Shown here: one piece after another, positions 13,833-23,744 of the stretch
How the letters are laid out: the number at the start of each line of letters is the position of its first letter
How positions within the stretch are numbered: position 1 is the stretch's first letter
Origin: an uncultured Pseudomonas sp.
Lineage (GTDB): Bacteria; Pseudomonadota; Gammaproteobacteria; Pseudomonadales; Pseudomonadaceae
DNA: 64,000 nucleotides
NCBI RefSeq assembly: GCF_946885885.1
Contig: NZ_CAMPHN010000001.1
Location: 1 to 64,000 of the forward strand
Reading direction: 5' to 3'
Position numbers and translations under genes: made by a program
The notes under the pieces: model-generated
The model's input: the letters and a program-made list of their open reading frames with translations, nothing else
Told to the model about the DNA's origin: nothing
Databases searched by the model: none

Positions 13833-16025
13833 ATGAGTATCGACCCGTCCGCACTGTCTCGAGCCCAGCGTTCATCGCTGAGAGGACTGGGGGTTGTGCT
13901 GGTGATGATGCTTGCCATGGTTTCGGCGCTGCATGCCAAGAGCTACGGCGAAATCGAACAGCAACGCATCGATTCGATCTTCCCCGATGCCGATGCGCCG
14001 TCCGAGCCGCAAGGCGAGTTCAATGTGCGCACCCTGTCGAGTGGCGACAAGGTGCTCGGCTATGTATTCCAGAGCCTGGATGTGCTCGATATCCCGGCTT
14101 ATTCCGGCAAGCCGATCAATATGCAGGTGATCCTCGACACGGCCGGGGTGATTCAGGATGCCTATGTGCTCGAACACCATGAGCCGATCCTGCTGATCGG
14201 CATTCCCGAAGCGAAACTTCACGCCTTCAGCGCCAAATACCGGGGCATCAAAGTCAACCAGCGGGTGGTGGTCGGCCGCTCCAGCGATCCGGATGCGGTG
14301 ACCGTCGATGCGGTCACCGGCGCCACCGTGACGGTGATGGTGGTCAACGAGGTGGTGATGCGCGCCGCGCACAAGGTGGCGGTGTCGCTCGGTTTGATCG
14401 AAGACGATGCCGGCCTGGCGCAGAAGCCCGCAAGCGTGCGCCTGGATAACTACCAGATCGCCGATTGGGCGCAGCTCACCGGTAACGGTGCGATCCGCCG
14501 CCTGCACCTGACCCACGGTCAGGTCGACGAAGCCTTCAAAGGCACCGAAGCCGAAGGGGTGGACGTTGCCGCGCCCGAGCAGCTCGATGAGACTTTTATC
14601 GATCTCTATACCGCGCACCTGAACGCGCCGACCATCGGCCGCAACCTGCTCGGCGACATTCAGTACCGCTTCCTGATGGAGCAGCTCAAACCCGGCGAGC
14701 AGGCGATAGCGGTGATGGGGCGCGGCGAATATTCCTACAAGGGCTCGGGTTATGTGCGCGGTGGCATTTTCGATCGGGTGCAACTGCGCCAGTTCGGCAA
14801 CACCATCAGCTTCCGCGACATGGACCATGAGCGCCTGGCCGATGTGTTCGCCGCCGGCATGCCGGAGTTCGATGAGATGTCGATCTTCATCGTCCGCGCT
14901 TCATCCGCGTTCGACCCTGGCTCGCCCTGGACCCTGGAGCTATTGGTAAAGCGCCAGACCGGGCCAACCAGCGGTATCTTCAGCAGTTTCGAACTCGGCT
15001 ATCAGATGCCCGAGGACTACCTCGAACGGCCGCTGCCGAGCGCCGCCGAGCTGGCCGCGATCGAAGAGGCCAACCGGCCTTTGTGGCTGAATATCTGGTA
15101 CCAGAAGAGCTTTCAGATCGGCGTGATACTGGTCGCCTTGCTGCTGCTCACGGTGATCCTGTTCCTCCAGGATAAATTCACCCAGCGCCCGCATTTCCTG
15201 CATTGGCTGCGGCGCGGCTACCTGATCTTCACCGTGGTATTTATCGGCTGGTACGCCTTGGGGCAGTTGTCGGTGGTCAACGTACTGACCTTCGTCCATG
15301 CCCTGGTGCAGGATTTCCGCTGGGAGCTGTTTCTCACCGATCCGGTGATCTTCATTCTCTGGACCTTCACCGCCGCCAGCATCCTGCTTTGGGGCCGCGG
15401 TGTGTTCTGCGGCTGGCTGTGCCCGTTCGGCGCCCTGCAGGAGCTGATCAACGAGGCCGCGCGCAAACTCAAGGTCCGCCAGTTCGAGCTGCCCTTCGCG
15501 CTGCATGAGCGGCTGTGGGCGATCAAGTACATCATCCTCTTGCTGCTGTTCGGCCTGTCCCTGGAGTCGCTGTCCAGCGCCGAGCGCTTCGCCGAGGTGG
15601 AGCCGTTCAAGACCGCCATCACCCTGAAGTTCGACCGCCAATGGTGGTTCGTGCTCTACGCGGTGATCCTCCTGGTGATCAATATCTTCACCCGCAAGGT
15701 CTACTGCCGTTACGTCTGCCCGCTGGGCGCGGCGCTGGCGATTCCGAGCAAATTCCGCCTGTTCGACTGGCTCAAGCGCCGTAAGGAATGCGGCAACCCC
15801 TGCCAGCTGTGCGCCAAGGAATGCGAGATCCAGGCGATCCACCCGGACGGCCATATCAATGCCAACGAGTGCCACTACTGCCTCGATTGCCAGATGACCT
15901 ACCACAACCACGACAAGTGCCCGCCGCTGCTTCTGAAGAAAAAGAAGCGCAGCAAGCCGGCGCCGTTGCGGCCCGATTCGAAAGCCCCCGATTTGATCCC
16001 GGTAGTACAAGTGGTCGTCCCCTGA
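13833..16025 (+). CDS. nosR: NosR, membrane flavoprotein/ferredoxin needed for N2O reduction
   Basis: NosR feeds electrons to, or helps assemble, nitrous oxide reductase. The start MSIDPSALSRAQ gives 730 residues; the frame opens further upstream at 13755, but that ATG lies inside the regulatory box. Visible in order are an N-terminal helix (residues about 12-30), a periplasmic FMN-binding domain with the flavinylation motif TGAT (VDAVTGATVTV, residue about 160), membrane helices from residue about 427, CGWLCPFG (about 525) and CRYVCPLG (about 624). Two 4Fe-4S motifs follow (NPCQLCAKECE and CHYCLDCQ, about 655-690). It heads nosRZDFYL-tatA. Confidence 0.97.
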   Translation: MSIDPSALSRAQRSSLRGLGVVLVMMLAMVSALHAKSYGEIEQQRIDSIFPDADAPSEPQGEFNVRTLSSGDKVLGYVFQSLDVLDIPAYSGKPINMQVILDTAGVIQDAYVLEHHEPILLIGIPEAKLHAFSAKYRGIKVNQRVVVGRSSDPDAVTVDAVTGATVTVMVVNEVVMRAAHKVAVSLGLIEDDAGLAQKPASVRLDNYQIADWAQLTGNGAIRRLHLTHGQVDEAFKGTEAEGVDVAAPEQLDETFIDLYTAHLNAPTIGRNLLGDIQYRFLMEQLKPGEQAIAVMGRGEYSYKGSGYVRGGIFDRVQLRQFGNTISFRDMDHERLADVFAAGMPEFDEMSIFIVRASSAFDPGSPWTLELLVKRQTGPTSGIFSSFELGYQMPEDYLERPLPSAAELAAIEEANRPLWLNIWYQKSFQIGVILVALLLLTVILFLQDKFTQRPHFLHWLRRGYLIFTVVFIGWYALGQLSVVNVLTFVHALVQDFRWELFLTDPVIFILWTFTAASILLWGRGVFCGWLCPFGALQELINEAARKLKVRQFELPFALHERLWAIKYIILLLLFGLSLESLSSAERFAEVEPFKTAITLKFDRQWWFVLYAVILLVINIFTRKVYCRYVCPLGAALAIPSKFRLFDWLKRRKECGNPCQLCAKECEIQAIHPDGHINANECHYCLDCQMTYHNHDKCPPLLLKKKKRSKPAPLRPDSKAPDLIPVVQVVVP

Positions 16026-16094
16026 GCGCGCTTTTCGGCAGCCAGGGTACGGCCTGCTCGACCGTCAGTTTTATCCAGTCAAGGAGCAGAACCC

Positions 16095-18011
16095 ATGAGC
16101 GATAAAGAATCTAAGAACGCCCCAAAAAACCCAGACGAGCAGCTGGAAAAACCCGGGTTGAGCCGCCGTGGCTTCCTCGGTGCCTCGGCCATCACCGGTG
16201 CGGCAGTGGCCGCGACGGCGCTGGGCGGTACCGTGATGACCCGCGAATCCTGGGCCGCTGCGGTCAGCGAGTCGAAGGCGAAGACTCATGTCGGCCCCGG
16301 CGAGCTGGACGATTACTACGGTTTCTGGAGCGGTGGCCACCAGGGCGAAGTGCGGGTGGTGGGCGTGCCTTCGATGCGCGAATTGATGCGTATCCCGGTG
16401 TTCAACGTCGATTCGGCCACCGGCTGGGGTCTGACCAATGAAAGCAAGCACATCATGGGTGACAGCGCCAAGTTCCAGAACGGCGACTGCCATCACCCGC
16501 ACATCTCCATGACCGACGGCAAATACGACGGCAAGTACCTGTTCATCAACGACAAGGCCAACAGCCGGGTCGCGCGTATCCGTCTGGATATCATGAAGTG
16601 CGACAAGATGATCACCGTGCCCAACGTCCAGGCCATCCACGGCCTGCGTCTGCAGAAGGTGCCGTACACCAAGTACGTGTTCGCCAACGCCGAGTTCGTC
16701 ATCCCCCATCCTAACGATGGCAGCACCTTCGATCTGCAGGACAAGAACAGCTACACCATGTTCAACGCCATCGACGCCGAGACCATGGAAATGGCCTTCC
16801 AGGTCATCGTCGACGGTAACCTGGACAACACCGACGCCGACTACACCGGCAAATACGCCGCCGCCACCTGCTACAACTCGGAGAAGGCCTACGACCTCGG
16901 CGGCATGATGCGCAACGAGCGCGATTGGGTGGTGGTGTTCAACATCCAGCGCATCGAAGCGGCAATCAAAGCCGGCAAGTTCACCACCCTCGGCGACTCC
17001 AAGACCCCGGTGGTCGACGGTCGCGAAGGCTCGCAGCTGACCCGTTACATCCCAGTGCCGAAGAACCCCCACGGCTGCAACACCTCGTCCGACGGCAAGT
17101 ACTTCATCGCCAACGGCAAGCTGTCGCCAACCGTGTCGATGATCGAAATCGCCAGGCTCGACGACCTGTTCGACGACAAGCTCAAGGACCCGCGCGATGC
17201 CATCGCCGCTGAGCCCGAGCTGGGTCTGGGCCCGCTGCACACCACCTTCGACGGTCGCGGCAACGCCTACACCACGCTGTTTATCGACAGCCAAGTGGTC
17301 AAATGGAACATGGCCGAGGCCGTGCGCGCCTACCAGGGCGAGAAGGTCAACTACATCAAGCAGAAGCTCGACGTGCACTACAACCCGGGGCACATCCACG
17401 CCTCGCTGTGCGAAACCAGCGAAGCCGACGGTAAGTGGCTGATCGCCCTGAGCAAATTCTCCAAGGACCGTTTCCTGCCGACCGGCCCGCTGCACCCGGA
17501 AAACGATCAGTTGATCGACATCTCCGGCGACGAAATGAAGCTGGTGCACGACGGCCCGACTTTCGCCGAACCGCACGACTGCACCATGGCGCGCCGTGAC
17601 CAGATCAAGACCCGCAAAATCTGGGACCGTAACGACCCGTTCTTCGCCCCCACGGTCGAGCGGGCGAAGAAGGACGGCATCAACCTGGAGACCGACAACA
17701 AGGTCATCCGCGACGGCAACAAAGTCCGCGTGTACATGACCTCGATGGCGCCGTCCTACGGCCTCACCGAGTTCAACGTCAACCAGGGCGATGAAGTCAC
17801 CGTGACCATCACCAACATCGACCAGATCGAGGACGTGTCCCACGGTTTCGTCATGGTCAACCACGGCGCGAGCATGGAGATCAGTCCGCAGCAAACCGCG
17901 TCCATCACCTTTATCGCCGACAAGCCGGGCCTGCACTGGTACTACTGCAGCTGGTTCTGCCACGCCCTGCATATGGAAATGGTCGGCCGCATGATGGTTA
18001 AGCCGGCGTAG
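16095..18011 (+). CDS. nosZ: Nitrous oxide reductase
   Basis: This periplasmic copper enzyme reduces N2O to N2. The 638-residue product has a Tat signal (SRRGFLGASAITGAAVAA, residues about 18-36), so it is exported folded. A seven-bladed propeller follows with the His residues of the CuZ centre (for example DCHHPH and PHGCNTSSDG). The C-terminal cupredoxin domain carries the CuA motif CSWFCHALHMEM at residues about 618-629. This is the clade I (Tat-type) enzyme typical of Pseudomonas. An AAGGAG site precedes the ATG. Downstream, a REP element separates it from nosD. Confidence 0.98.
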   Translation: MSDKESKNAPKNPDEQLEKPGLSRRGFLGASAITGAAVAATALGGTVMTRESWAAAVSESKAKTHVGPGELDDYYGFWSGGHQGEVRVVGVPSMRELMRIPVFNVDSATGWGLTNESKHIMGDSAKFQNGDCHHPHISMTDGKYDGKYLFINDKANSRVARIRLDIMKCDKMITVPNVQAIHGLRLQKVPYTKYVFANAEFVIPHPNDGSTFDLQDKNSYTMFNAIDAETMEMAFQVIVDGNLDNTDADYTGKYAAATCYNSEKAYDLGGMMRNERDWVVVFNIQRIEAAIKAGKFTTLGDSKTPVVDGREGSQLTRYIPVPKNPHGCNTSSDGKYFIANGKLSPTVSMIEIARLDDLFDDKLKDPRDAIAAEPELGLGPLHTTFDGRGNAYTTLFIDSQVVKWNMAEAVRAYQGEKVNYIKQKLDVHYNPGHIHASLCETSEADGKWLIALSKFSKDRFLPTGPLHPENDQLIDISGDEMKLVHDGPTFAEPHDCTMARRDQIKTRKIWDRNDPFFAPTVERAKKDGINLETDNKVIRDGNKVRVYMTSMAPSYGLTEFNVNQGDEVTVTITNIDQIEDVSHGFVMVNHGASMEISPQQTASITFIADKPGLHWYYCSWFCHALHMEMVGRMMVKPA

Positions 18012-18018
18012 GGGCACT

Positions 18019-18095
18019 GTAGGGTGGACATGGCGAAGCCTTGTCCACCGCCAGCGCCCAGATGGCGGACAAGCCTTCGGCATGTCCGCCCTACG
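18019..18095. repeat. REP-type inverted repeat between nosZ and nosD
   Basis: GTAGGGTGGACATGGCGAAG and a complementary GGCATGTCCGCCCTAC end face each other with inner pairing (TTGTCCACC, GGCGGACAA). It could protect the abundant nosZ message at its 3' end. Confidence 0.65.
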
Positions 18096-18146
18096 GATCC
18101 CAGTTATTTCGCGAGCCCTTACGGCTCGAGAAACAAGGTAACCGCA

Positions 18147-19451
18147 GTGCTCAGACCTCAGGCAATCGCTTCGCTTCACGCCGCTGCGCTGTCGCTGCTT
18201 ATTTTCTGCGGCGCTACCCAGGCGGCGCCGCAACCCATCACCGCTCTACCGCTAGAGGCGGAGGGCGACAATCGCTGGCGGCTGCCCGCCGGCGAGTATC
18301 AGGGCTCGTTCAGTATCGATCAGCCGATGCATATCCTTTGCCAGTCCGGCGCCGTGTTGCAGGGCTTGGGGCAGGGCAACGGCCTGACCATCAGCGCACC
18401 TGAAGTGACAGTCGAAGGCTGCACGCTGCTCGACTGGGGCCGCGACATGACCGCGATGAACGCCGCCATATTTATCCAGCCCAAGGCCAGCGGCGCGGTG
18501 ATCAAGAACAATCGCATGCAGGGCCCTGGCTTCGGCATCTGGGTCGACGGTGCGGCCGACGTCAGCCTGTTCGACAACAGCATCCGCGGCGACGCCAGCA
18601 TCCGCTCGCAGGATCGCGGTAACGGCATTCACCTGTACGGGGTGCGCGGCGCCAAGGTGGTCGGCAATCGGGTGCGCGATACCCGCGACGGCATCTATAT
18701 CGACACCTCAAACGGCAACCTGCTCGAAGGCAACACCCTGGAAGATTTGCGCTACGGCGTGCATTACATGTTCTCTAACGACAATCAGGTGCTCGGCAAC
18801 ATCACCCGGCGCACCCGCACCGGCTATGCGCTGATGCAGAGCCGCAAATTGACGGTAATCGGCAATCGCTCCGAGCAGGACGAGAACTACGGCATCCTGA
18901 TGAACTACATCACCTATTCGACCATCCGCGACAACCGGGTCAGCGATGTGCGCAGCGGCTCGACCGGCGACAGCATGATCGCCGGCGCCGAAGGCAAAGC
19001 ACTGTTTATCTACAACTCGCTGTTCAACAGCATCGAGCACAACCACTTCGAACGCAGCGCCCTGGGCATTCACCTGACCGCCGGCTCCGAGGACAACCGC
19101 ATCGCCGGCAACGCCTTCGTCGACAACCGGCAACAGGTTAAATACGTCGCGGTGCGTACCCAGGAATGGTCGATGGAGGGCCGCGGCAACTATTGGAGCG
19201 ATTACCTCGGCTGGGACCGCAACGACGACGGCCTCGGCGATGTCGCCTACGAGCCCAACGACAACGTCGACCGCCTGCTGTGGCTGTACCCGCAGGTGCG
19301 CCTGCTGATGAACAGCCCGAGCATCGAACTGCTGCGCTGGGTACAGCGCGCCTTTCCGGTGATGAAATCGCCGGGTGTGCAGGACAGCCATCCGCTGATG
19401 CGATTGCCCACCGCCGATCTGCTGCAAAACCGCCAGGAGCCAACGCCATGA
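18147..19451 (+). CDS. nosD: NosD, periplasmic copper-site assembly protein
   Basis: NosD works with the NosFY ABC transporter to build the CuZ centre of NosZ. I place the start at the GTG at 18147 (434 residues), because a signal peptide ([20 protein letters not shown]) follows directly and AAGGTA precedes it; the open frame runs back to 18024 through the REP element. The body is a right-handed beta-helix with repeated NxIxx[17 protein letters not shown] turns (CASH/NosD domain). The stop overlaps the nosF start (ATGA). Confidence 0.94.
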   Translation: MLRPQAIASLHAAALSLLIFCGATQAAPQPITALPLEAEGDNRWRLPAGEYQGSFSIDQPMHILCQSGAVLQGLGQGNGLTISAPEVTVEGCTLLDWGRDMTAMNAAIFIQPKASGAVIKNNRMQGPGFGIWVDGAADVSLFDNSIRGDASIRSQDRGNGIHLYGVRGAKVVGNRVRDTRDGIYIDTSNGNLLEGNTLEDLRYGVHYMFSNDNQVLGNITRRTRTGYALMQSRKLTVIGNRSEQDENYGILMNYITYSTIRDNRVSDVRSGSTGDSMIAGAEGKALFIYNSLFNSIEHNHFERSALGIHLTAGSEDNRIAGNAFVDNRQQVKYVAVRTQEWSMEGRGNYWSDYLGWDRNDDGLGDVAYEPNDNVDRLLWLYPQVRLLMNSPSIELLRWVQRAFPVMKSPGVQDSHPLMRLPTADLLQNRQEPTP

Positions 19452-20374
19452 ATGCCGTCGAGATAGAAGGCGTCAGCCAGCACTACGGCATGCTGACCGT
19501 GCTGCACGATTTGCACCTGAGCCTGGGCGAGGGTGACGTGCTGGGTCTGTTCGGCCACAACGGCGCCGGCAAGACCACCACCATGAAGCTGATTCTCGGC
19601 CTGTTGCAGCCAAGCAGCGGCCGGGTGCAGGTGCTCGGGCGCACGCCCAACGACCCCCATGTGCGCCAACAACTGGGCTACCTGCCGGAGAATGTGACCT
19701 TCTACGCCCAGCTCAGTGGCCGCGAGACCCTGCGCCATTTCGCCCGGCTCAAGGGCGCGCCGCTAAGCCAGGTGGACGAGTTGCTGGAACAGGTCGGCCT
19801 GGCCGCGGCCATGGATCGGCGGGTCAAGACCTACTCCAAGGGCATGCGTCAGCGTCTCGGCCTGGCCCAGGCGCTGCTCGGTGCGCCACGCCTGCTATTG
19901 CTCGACGAACCCACGGTCGGCCTCGACCCCATCGCCACCCAGGATCTCTACCAGTTGGTCGACCGTCTGCGCCAGCAGGGCACCAGCATCATCCTCTGCT
20001 CCCATGTGTTGCCGGGGGTCGAGGCGCATATCAACCGCGCGGCGATTCTCGCCCATGGTCGTCTGCAGGCGATCGGCAGCCTGGCCAGCCTGCGCGCGGA
20101 TGCCGGCTTGCCCGCACTGATCCGCGCCAGCGGCTTGCAGCACAGCGCAAAACTGCTGCGACGCTGGCACGCCGACGGACATCAGGCCCGCACGTTGGGC
20201 GCCGACGCTATCGAAGTGGTGGCGATCAACGGCCACAAACTCGACCTTTTGCGCGAATTGCTCGGCGACGGCGGCGCCCAGGACATCGATATCCATCAGC
20301 CGTCGCTGGAAGACCTTTACCGCCACTACATGGATCACGCCCAGGCCAAGCAGACAGAGGAGGGCGCACGATGA
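19448..20374 (+). CDS. nosF: NosF, ABC transporter ATPase for NosZ copper-site assembly
   Basis: The start [14 protein letters not shown] gives 308 residues, the usual length. Walker A is GHNGAGKTT (residues about 34-42), the ABC signature is [13 protein letters not shown] (about 128-140) and Walker B is LLLLDEPT (about 148). It powers the NosDFY complex that supplies sulfur or copper-site components for the CuZ centre. The gene overlaps nosD upstream and nosY downstream by 4 bp at each end. Confidence 0.96.
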   Translation: MNAVEIEGVSQHYGMLTVLHDLHLSLGEGDVLGLFGHNGAGKTTTMKLILGLLQPSSGRVQVLGRTPNDPHVRQQLGYLPENVTFYAQLSGRETLRHFARLKGAPLSQVDELLEQVGLAAAMDRRVKTYSKGMRQRLGLAQALLGAPRLLLLDEPTVGLDPIATQDLYQLVDRLRQQGTSIILCSHVLPGVEAHINRAAILAHGRLQAIGSLASLRADAGLPALIRASGLQHSAKLLRRWHADGHQARTLGADAIEVVAINGHKLDLLRELLGDGGAQDIDIHQPSLEDLYRHYMDHAQAKQTEEGAR

Positions 20375-21201
20375 ACACGGTGTGGAATATCGCCCGCAAG
20401 GAACTCAGCGACGGACTACGCAACCGCTGGTTGCTTGCCATCAGCCTGCTGTTCGCCGTACTGGCGGTGGGCATCGCCTGGCTCGGCGCGGCGGCGTCCG
20501 GGCAGCTGGGCTTCACCTCGATCCCGGCGACCATCGCCAGCCTGGCCAGTCTGGCGACCTTTCTGGTGCCGCTGATCGCGCTGCTGTTGGCCTACGACGC
20601 CATCGTCGGCGAGGACGAGGGTGGCACCCTGATGCTGTTGCTGACCTACCCGCTGGGCCGCGGTCAATTGCTGTTGGGCAAGTTCGTCGGCCACGGTTTG
20701 ATTTTGGCCCTGGCCACCCTGATCGGCTTCGGCTGCGCGGCATTGGCCATCGCCGTGCTGGTCGAGGATGTCGAATTGGGCCTGCTGGCCTGGGCCTTCG
20801 GCCGCTTTATGTTGTCCTCGACCTTGCTCGGCTGGGTGTTCCTGGCCATGGCCTATGTGCTGAGCAGCAAGGTCAGTGAGAAATCCAGCGCCGCTGGGCT
20901 GGCCCTGGGCGTGTGGTTTCTCTTCGTGCTGGTGTTCGATCTGGCATTGCTGGCGCTGTTGGTGCTGAGCGAAGGCACGTTCAACCCGGAGCTGTTGCCC
21001 TGGCTGCTGTTGCTCAACCCGGCGGATGTCTACCGCTTGATCAACCTGTCCGGCTTCGAGGGCGGCGGCAGCGCCGTCGGCGTTATGGCCCTGGGTGGCG
21101 ACCTGCCGGTTGATGGCGGTTTGCTGTGGCTGTGCCTGCTGCTATGGGTCGGCGCGCCGCTGCTATTGGCCTATTGGGTATTTCTGCGCCGGCCGACGTG
21201 A
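20371..21201 (+). CDS. nosY: NosY, ABC transporter permease for NosZ copper-site assembly
   Basis: This 276-residue inner-membrane protein has six hydrophobic helices, starting near residue 20 ([19 protein letters not shown]) and ending near the C terminus ([13 protein letters not shown]). It carries the [14 protein letters not shown] loop typical of ABC-2 type permeases. It pairs with NosF, and its ATG overlaps the nosF stop. About 310 bp of repeats separate it from nosL. Confidence 0.95.
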   Translation: MNTVWNIARKELSDGLRNRWLLAISLLFAVLAVGIAWLGAAASGQLGFTSIPATIASLASLATFLVPLIALLLAYDAIVGEDEGGTLMLLLTYPLGRGQLLLGKFVGHGLILALATLIGFGCAALAIAVLVEDVELGLLAWAFGRFMLSSTLLGWVFLAMAYVLSSKVSEKSSAAGLALGVWFLFVLVFDLALLALLVLSEGTFNPELLPWLLLLNPADVYRLINLSGFEGGGSAVGVMALGGDLPVDGGLLWLCLLLWVGAPLLLAYWVFLRRPT

Positions 21202-21279
21202 TGTGGGAACAGCCCGAGGGGGCGTATTGCGCCGAAAACCTCGTGGGAGGGGCTTTAGCCGCGACGCCTTGCGCTGTGT

Positions 21280-21460
21280 CAGGTCGGGACGCGTAGCCTT
21301 CGCTTTGCGAAGCCCAGCAGGGTGCCATGCGGTTAATCGGGCCACCGCCGTTGGGCTTCGTCGCTGCGCTCCTCAACCCAACCTACCGCACGGTGCACCC
21401 TACGAGTTGTAGGTTGGGCTGAGCTCTGCGAAGCCCAACGGGGTGCCACGCGGTTAACCG
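21280..21460. repeat. Cluster of GAAGCCCAAC-type palindromic repeats
   Basis: The gap 21202-21515 holds several copies of TGCGAAGCCCAACGGGGTGCC and its relatives, with complementary GTTGGGCTTCG. The same words recur at 35310-35400. No gene is seen here. Confidence 0.55.
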
Positions 21461-21515
21461 GGCCGCAGCCTCGTGTGACCTACACAGCCACTTTTTTAAG
21501 GATTGAGGAGTAACC

Positions 21516-22043
21516 ATGAAACCCCTGTTTAAAACCCTGTTGACCCTAGTGATCGGCCTGGTACTGCTGGCCTGCAACGAGCCAGAAACCGTGCAGCAAA
21601 ACCTCGCTCCGGTGGCCTTTCACGACAGCGACGAGTGTCATGTGTGCGGCATGATCATCACCGACTTTCCCGGCCCCAAAGGCCAGGCGGTGAGCAAGAG
21701 CCAGACCAAGAAATTCTGCTCCGCCGCCGAGATGCTCGGCTGGTGGTTGCAGCCGGAGAACCGTATCGGCGATGCCAGGCTCTATGTCCACGACATGGGC
21801 CGTAGCGACTGGGCCAAGCCCAACGACAGCCATCTGATCGACGCCACCGAGGCGTTCTATGTGGTCGATCTGGCCGACAGCGGGCTCAGTGGCGCCATGG
21901 GTGCAGTGCTGGCCTCGTTCGCCGATGAACAGGCTGCGCGCAAACTTGCCGCCATTCACCACGCCCGGGTGCTGAAGTTCGCCGAGATCGACCAAAGGGT
22001 TCTGCAGCAGGCCGCGGCCGTGCAGCATGGCCAGGCCCATTGA
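21516..22043 (+). CDS. nosL: NosL, copper-binding lipoprotein
   Basis: NosL is a copper chaperone for NosZ maturation. The 175-residue product begins MKPLFKTLLTLVIGLVLLAC, a lipoprotein signal with lipobox LLAC, so it is anchored in the outer membrane by family knowledge. The copper site is in ECHVCGMIITDFPGPKGQ (residues about 42-59), with Cys and Met ligands. A TTAAGGATTGAGGAG ribosome site precedes the ATG. It follows nosY across a repeat-rich gap and precedes tatA. Confidence 0.95.
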   Translation: MKPLFKTLLTLVIGLVLLACNEPETVQQNLAPVAFHDSDECHVCGMIITDFPGPKGQAVSKSQTKKFCSAAEMLGWWLQPENRIGDARLYVHDMGRSDWAKPNDSHLIDATEAFYVVDLADSGLSGAMGAVLASFADEQAARKLAAIHHARVLKFAEIDQRVLQQAAAVQHGQAH

Positions 22044-22101
22044 GCGCCACGACCGTTGGCTGTTTTGGTCGTTAATTTCACTGGCAATACAAGGAGTCCC
22101 C

Positions 22102-22266
22102 ATGGGTATCGGCATCTGGCAACTGCTTATCGTGCTGCTGATCGTGGTCATGCTATTCGGCAGCAAACGCCTGCGTGGCCTAGGTTCCGATCTGGGCGGG
22201 GCGATTGGTGGTTTTCGTAAGTCGCTAAACGCCCAAGATCAGGCCGCGCCAGACGAGCACCCCTAG
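22102..22266 (+). CDS. tatE: TatA/TatE-type protein of the nos cluster
   Basis: The 54-residue product MGIGIWQLLIVLLIVVMLFG has the single TatA helix, the FG hinge and the amphipathic KRLRGLGSDLGGAIGGFRKS segment. It is shorter than the housekeeping TatA. A gene of this kind ends the nosRZDFYL operon in P. stutzeri and presumably helps export folded NosZ, whose Tat signal is in this operon. AAGGAG precedes the ATG; an upstream frame extension to 22027 lacks such a site. Confidence 0.92.
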   Translation: MGIGIWQLLIVLLIVVMLFGSKRLRGLGSDLGGAIGGFRKSLNAQDQAAPDEHP

Positions 22267-22288
22267 GCGCAGCAAGGCTACGCGTTTT

Positions 22289-22355
22289 GTAGCCCGGATG
22301 AAATCCGGGGAGCTTTGGCGTCTACAAGACCGCTCCCGGATTGCATCCGGGCTAC
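22289..22355. repeat. REP-type inverted repeat (GTAGCCCGGAT family)
   Basis: The ends are GTAGCCCGGATGAAATCCGG and its near complement. It lies 22 bp after tatE and may act as the 3' end of the nos transcript. Confidence 0.7.
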
Positions 22356-22486
22356 TGGGCGGCGCGAGCACCGCCCCGGATCTTACCGCGGCCATTCCTA
22401 CCAAAGCGGCTCTTTGGATGAAATCTGGGAATTACCTAGCGGCTACCGCTCTCTTAGAAGCCACGCGCCATACCCGCGCGACAAAG

Positions 22487-22500
22487 CTGATTGCGATCAA
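22487..22500 (+). promoter_or_regulatory. ANR/DNR box upstream of the short-chain dehydrogenase
   Basis: CTGATTGCGATCAA differs from TTGAT-N4-ATCAA at one base and lies 134 bp before the ATG at 22635. Confidence 0.55.
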
Positions 22501-22634
22501 GTCGCCAACCCTCTCCCTCGCGGTAAAAAGACCTTATCGGGAGCAGCGCCGCTGCTCTGGATCGGAAATCGGTCGCCCATCATTTTTCTCTCTGGGTGAC
22601 CCTGCCGCCCGGCGTTGCCGGGCATCGGAGAGCA

Positions 22635-23381
22635 ATGATGAAAAGCGAATTCCAGGACCGTCTGGCCGTGGTCACCGGCGCCAGCTCGGGCATCGGCTTG
22701 GCGCTGTGCGCAGCCTTGCTGCAACGCGGTGCGAAGGTGTTGGCGATGTCCCGCACACTCGGCGGTTTGCCCGCGCTGATGGAAACCTACGGCGAGCGTT
22801 TGCACTGGGAAGCCGGCGACGTGACCTGCCAGGAAGATCTGGAAAATCTGGCCCTCCAGGCTGCCCGTCTCGGCCCGGTGGATTACCTGGTGCCCAACGC
22901 CGGCATCGCCGAGTTGGCCGACTGCCTCGATCTCGCCGCCTTCGACCGGCAATGGGCGGTCAACGGCGCGGGCGCCTTGAACACCCTGGCGGCGCTGCGC
23001 GACACCCTGGCCAGGCCGGCCTCGGTGGTGTTCGTCAGCACCTTCCTGACCCATTCGACCTTTCCCGGCCTGGCCGCCTATATCGCCAGCAAGGCGGCCC
23101 TGACCGCCCAGGTGAAAACCATCGCCGTGGAGTTGGCGCCACTGGACCTGCGCATCAACCTGGTCTCGCCAGGCCCAACCGCGACGGCGATCTGGGGCAC
23201 CCTGGGATTGACCGACGAGCAGTTGGGCGACGTCGCCGATACGGTCGCCAAGCGTCTATTGCCCGGTCACTTTCTCGAAGCCGCGGCGGTGGCCAATGTC
23301 ATCCTGTTCCAACTGTCCCAGGGCGCCCGCGGCGTCTATGGTCAGGATTGGGTGGTGGACCACGGCTATACCCTGAGTTGA
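22635..23381 (+). CDS. Short-chain dehydrogenase/reductase in the denitrification cluster
   Basis: The 248-residue product (start MMKSEFQDRLAVV at 22635 or 22638) has the Rossmann motif TGASSGIG (residues about 13-20), NAG near 88 and the catalytic pair YIASK (about 155). The Ser is in FVSTFLTHS. It probably uses NAD(P)H. Denitrification clusters of P. stutzeri carry a similar orphan SDR (orf247), whose substrate is not known to me. The FNR-type box upstream supports membership of the anaerobic regulon. Confidence 0.87.
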   Translation: MMKSEFQDRLAVVTGASSGIGLALCAALLQRGAKVLAMSRTLGGLPALMETYGERLHWEAGDVTCQEDLENLALQAARLGPVDYLVPNAGIAELADCLDLAAFDRQWAVNGAGALNTLAALRDTLARPASVVFVSTFLTHSTFPGLAAYIASKAALTAQVKTIAVELAPLDLRINLVSPGPTATAIWGTLGLTDEQLGDVADTVAKRLLPGHFLEAAAVANVILFQLSQGARGVYGQDWVVDHGYTLS

Positions 23382-23407
23382 AGTGGGCGCTCGCCGCCAC
23401 TTAAAGC

Positions 23408-23438
23408 AATAACATTGCTCTATAGGAGCAATGTTATT
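23408..23438. repeat. Perfect 13 bp inverted repeat (hairpin)
   Basis: AATAACATTGCTC and its exact complement GAGCAATGTTATT flank the 5-base loop TATAG, 26 bp after the SDR stop. It is AT-rich, unlike the local REP elements. It could be a factor-assisted terminator or an operator for the next gene. The rest of 23439-23744 shows no gene or further signal. Confidence 0.7.
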
Positions 23439-23744
23439 CATTAGAGATAACTTAACCTCTTCGGCACACTGCGCAGGCACTCACGTCTATGCGCGGCATC
23501 CACTGCCGCGCCTACCTGAACCGAACCGAAAGGAGCGGCGTGCGAGCAGGGTGCGCCTCTCCGTTGGCGCTCGCGCTCGATCGCGCAAGCACTATGAAGC
23601 CCATCCCGATTACTGCCACCTCGCCGTCGCGCTCGCCCTGAGCGCTGCCGCCGTCTTAACCAAGTTGCTCTCACTTCGCCTGGGGACGCCCGCCGGCTGG
23701 GTGTGAGCCATTGCCTGCAAACATGCCAATCCCAAGCAGGAACC

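Noticed and set aside
16071..18233. 720-codon open frame on the minus strand over nosZ
   Set aside because: Antisense shadow of nosZ with low-complexity Val/His-rich protein and no ribosome site. nosZ itself is certain from its Tat signal and CuA motif.
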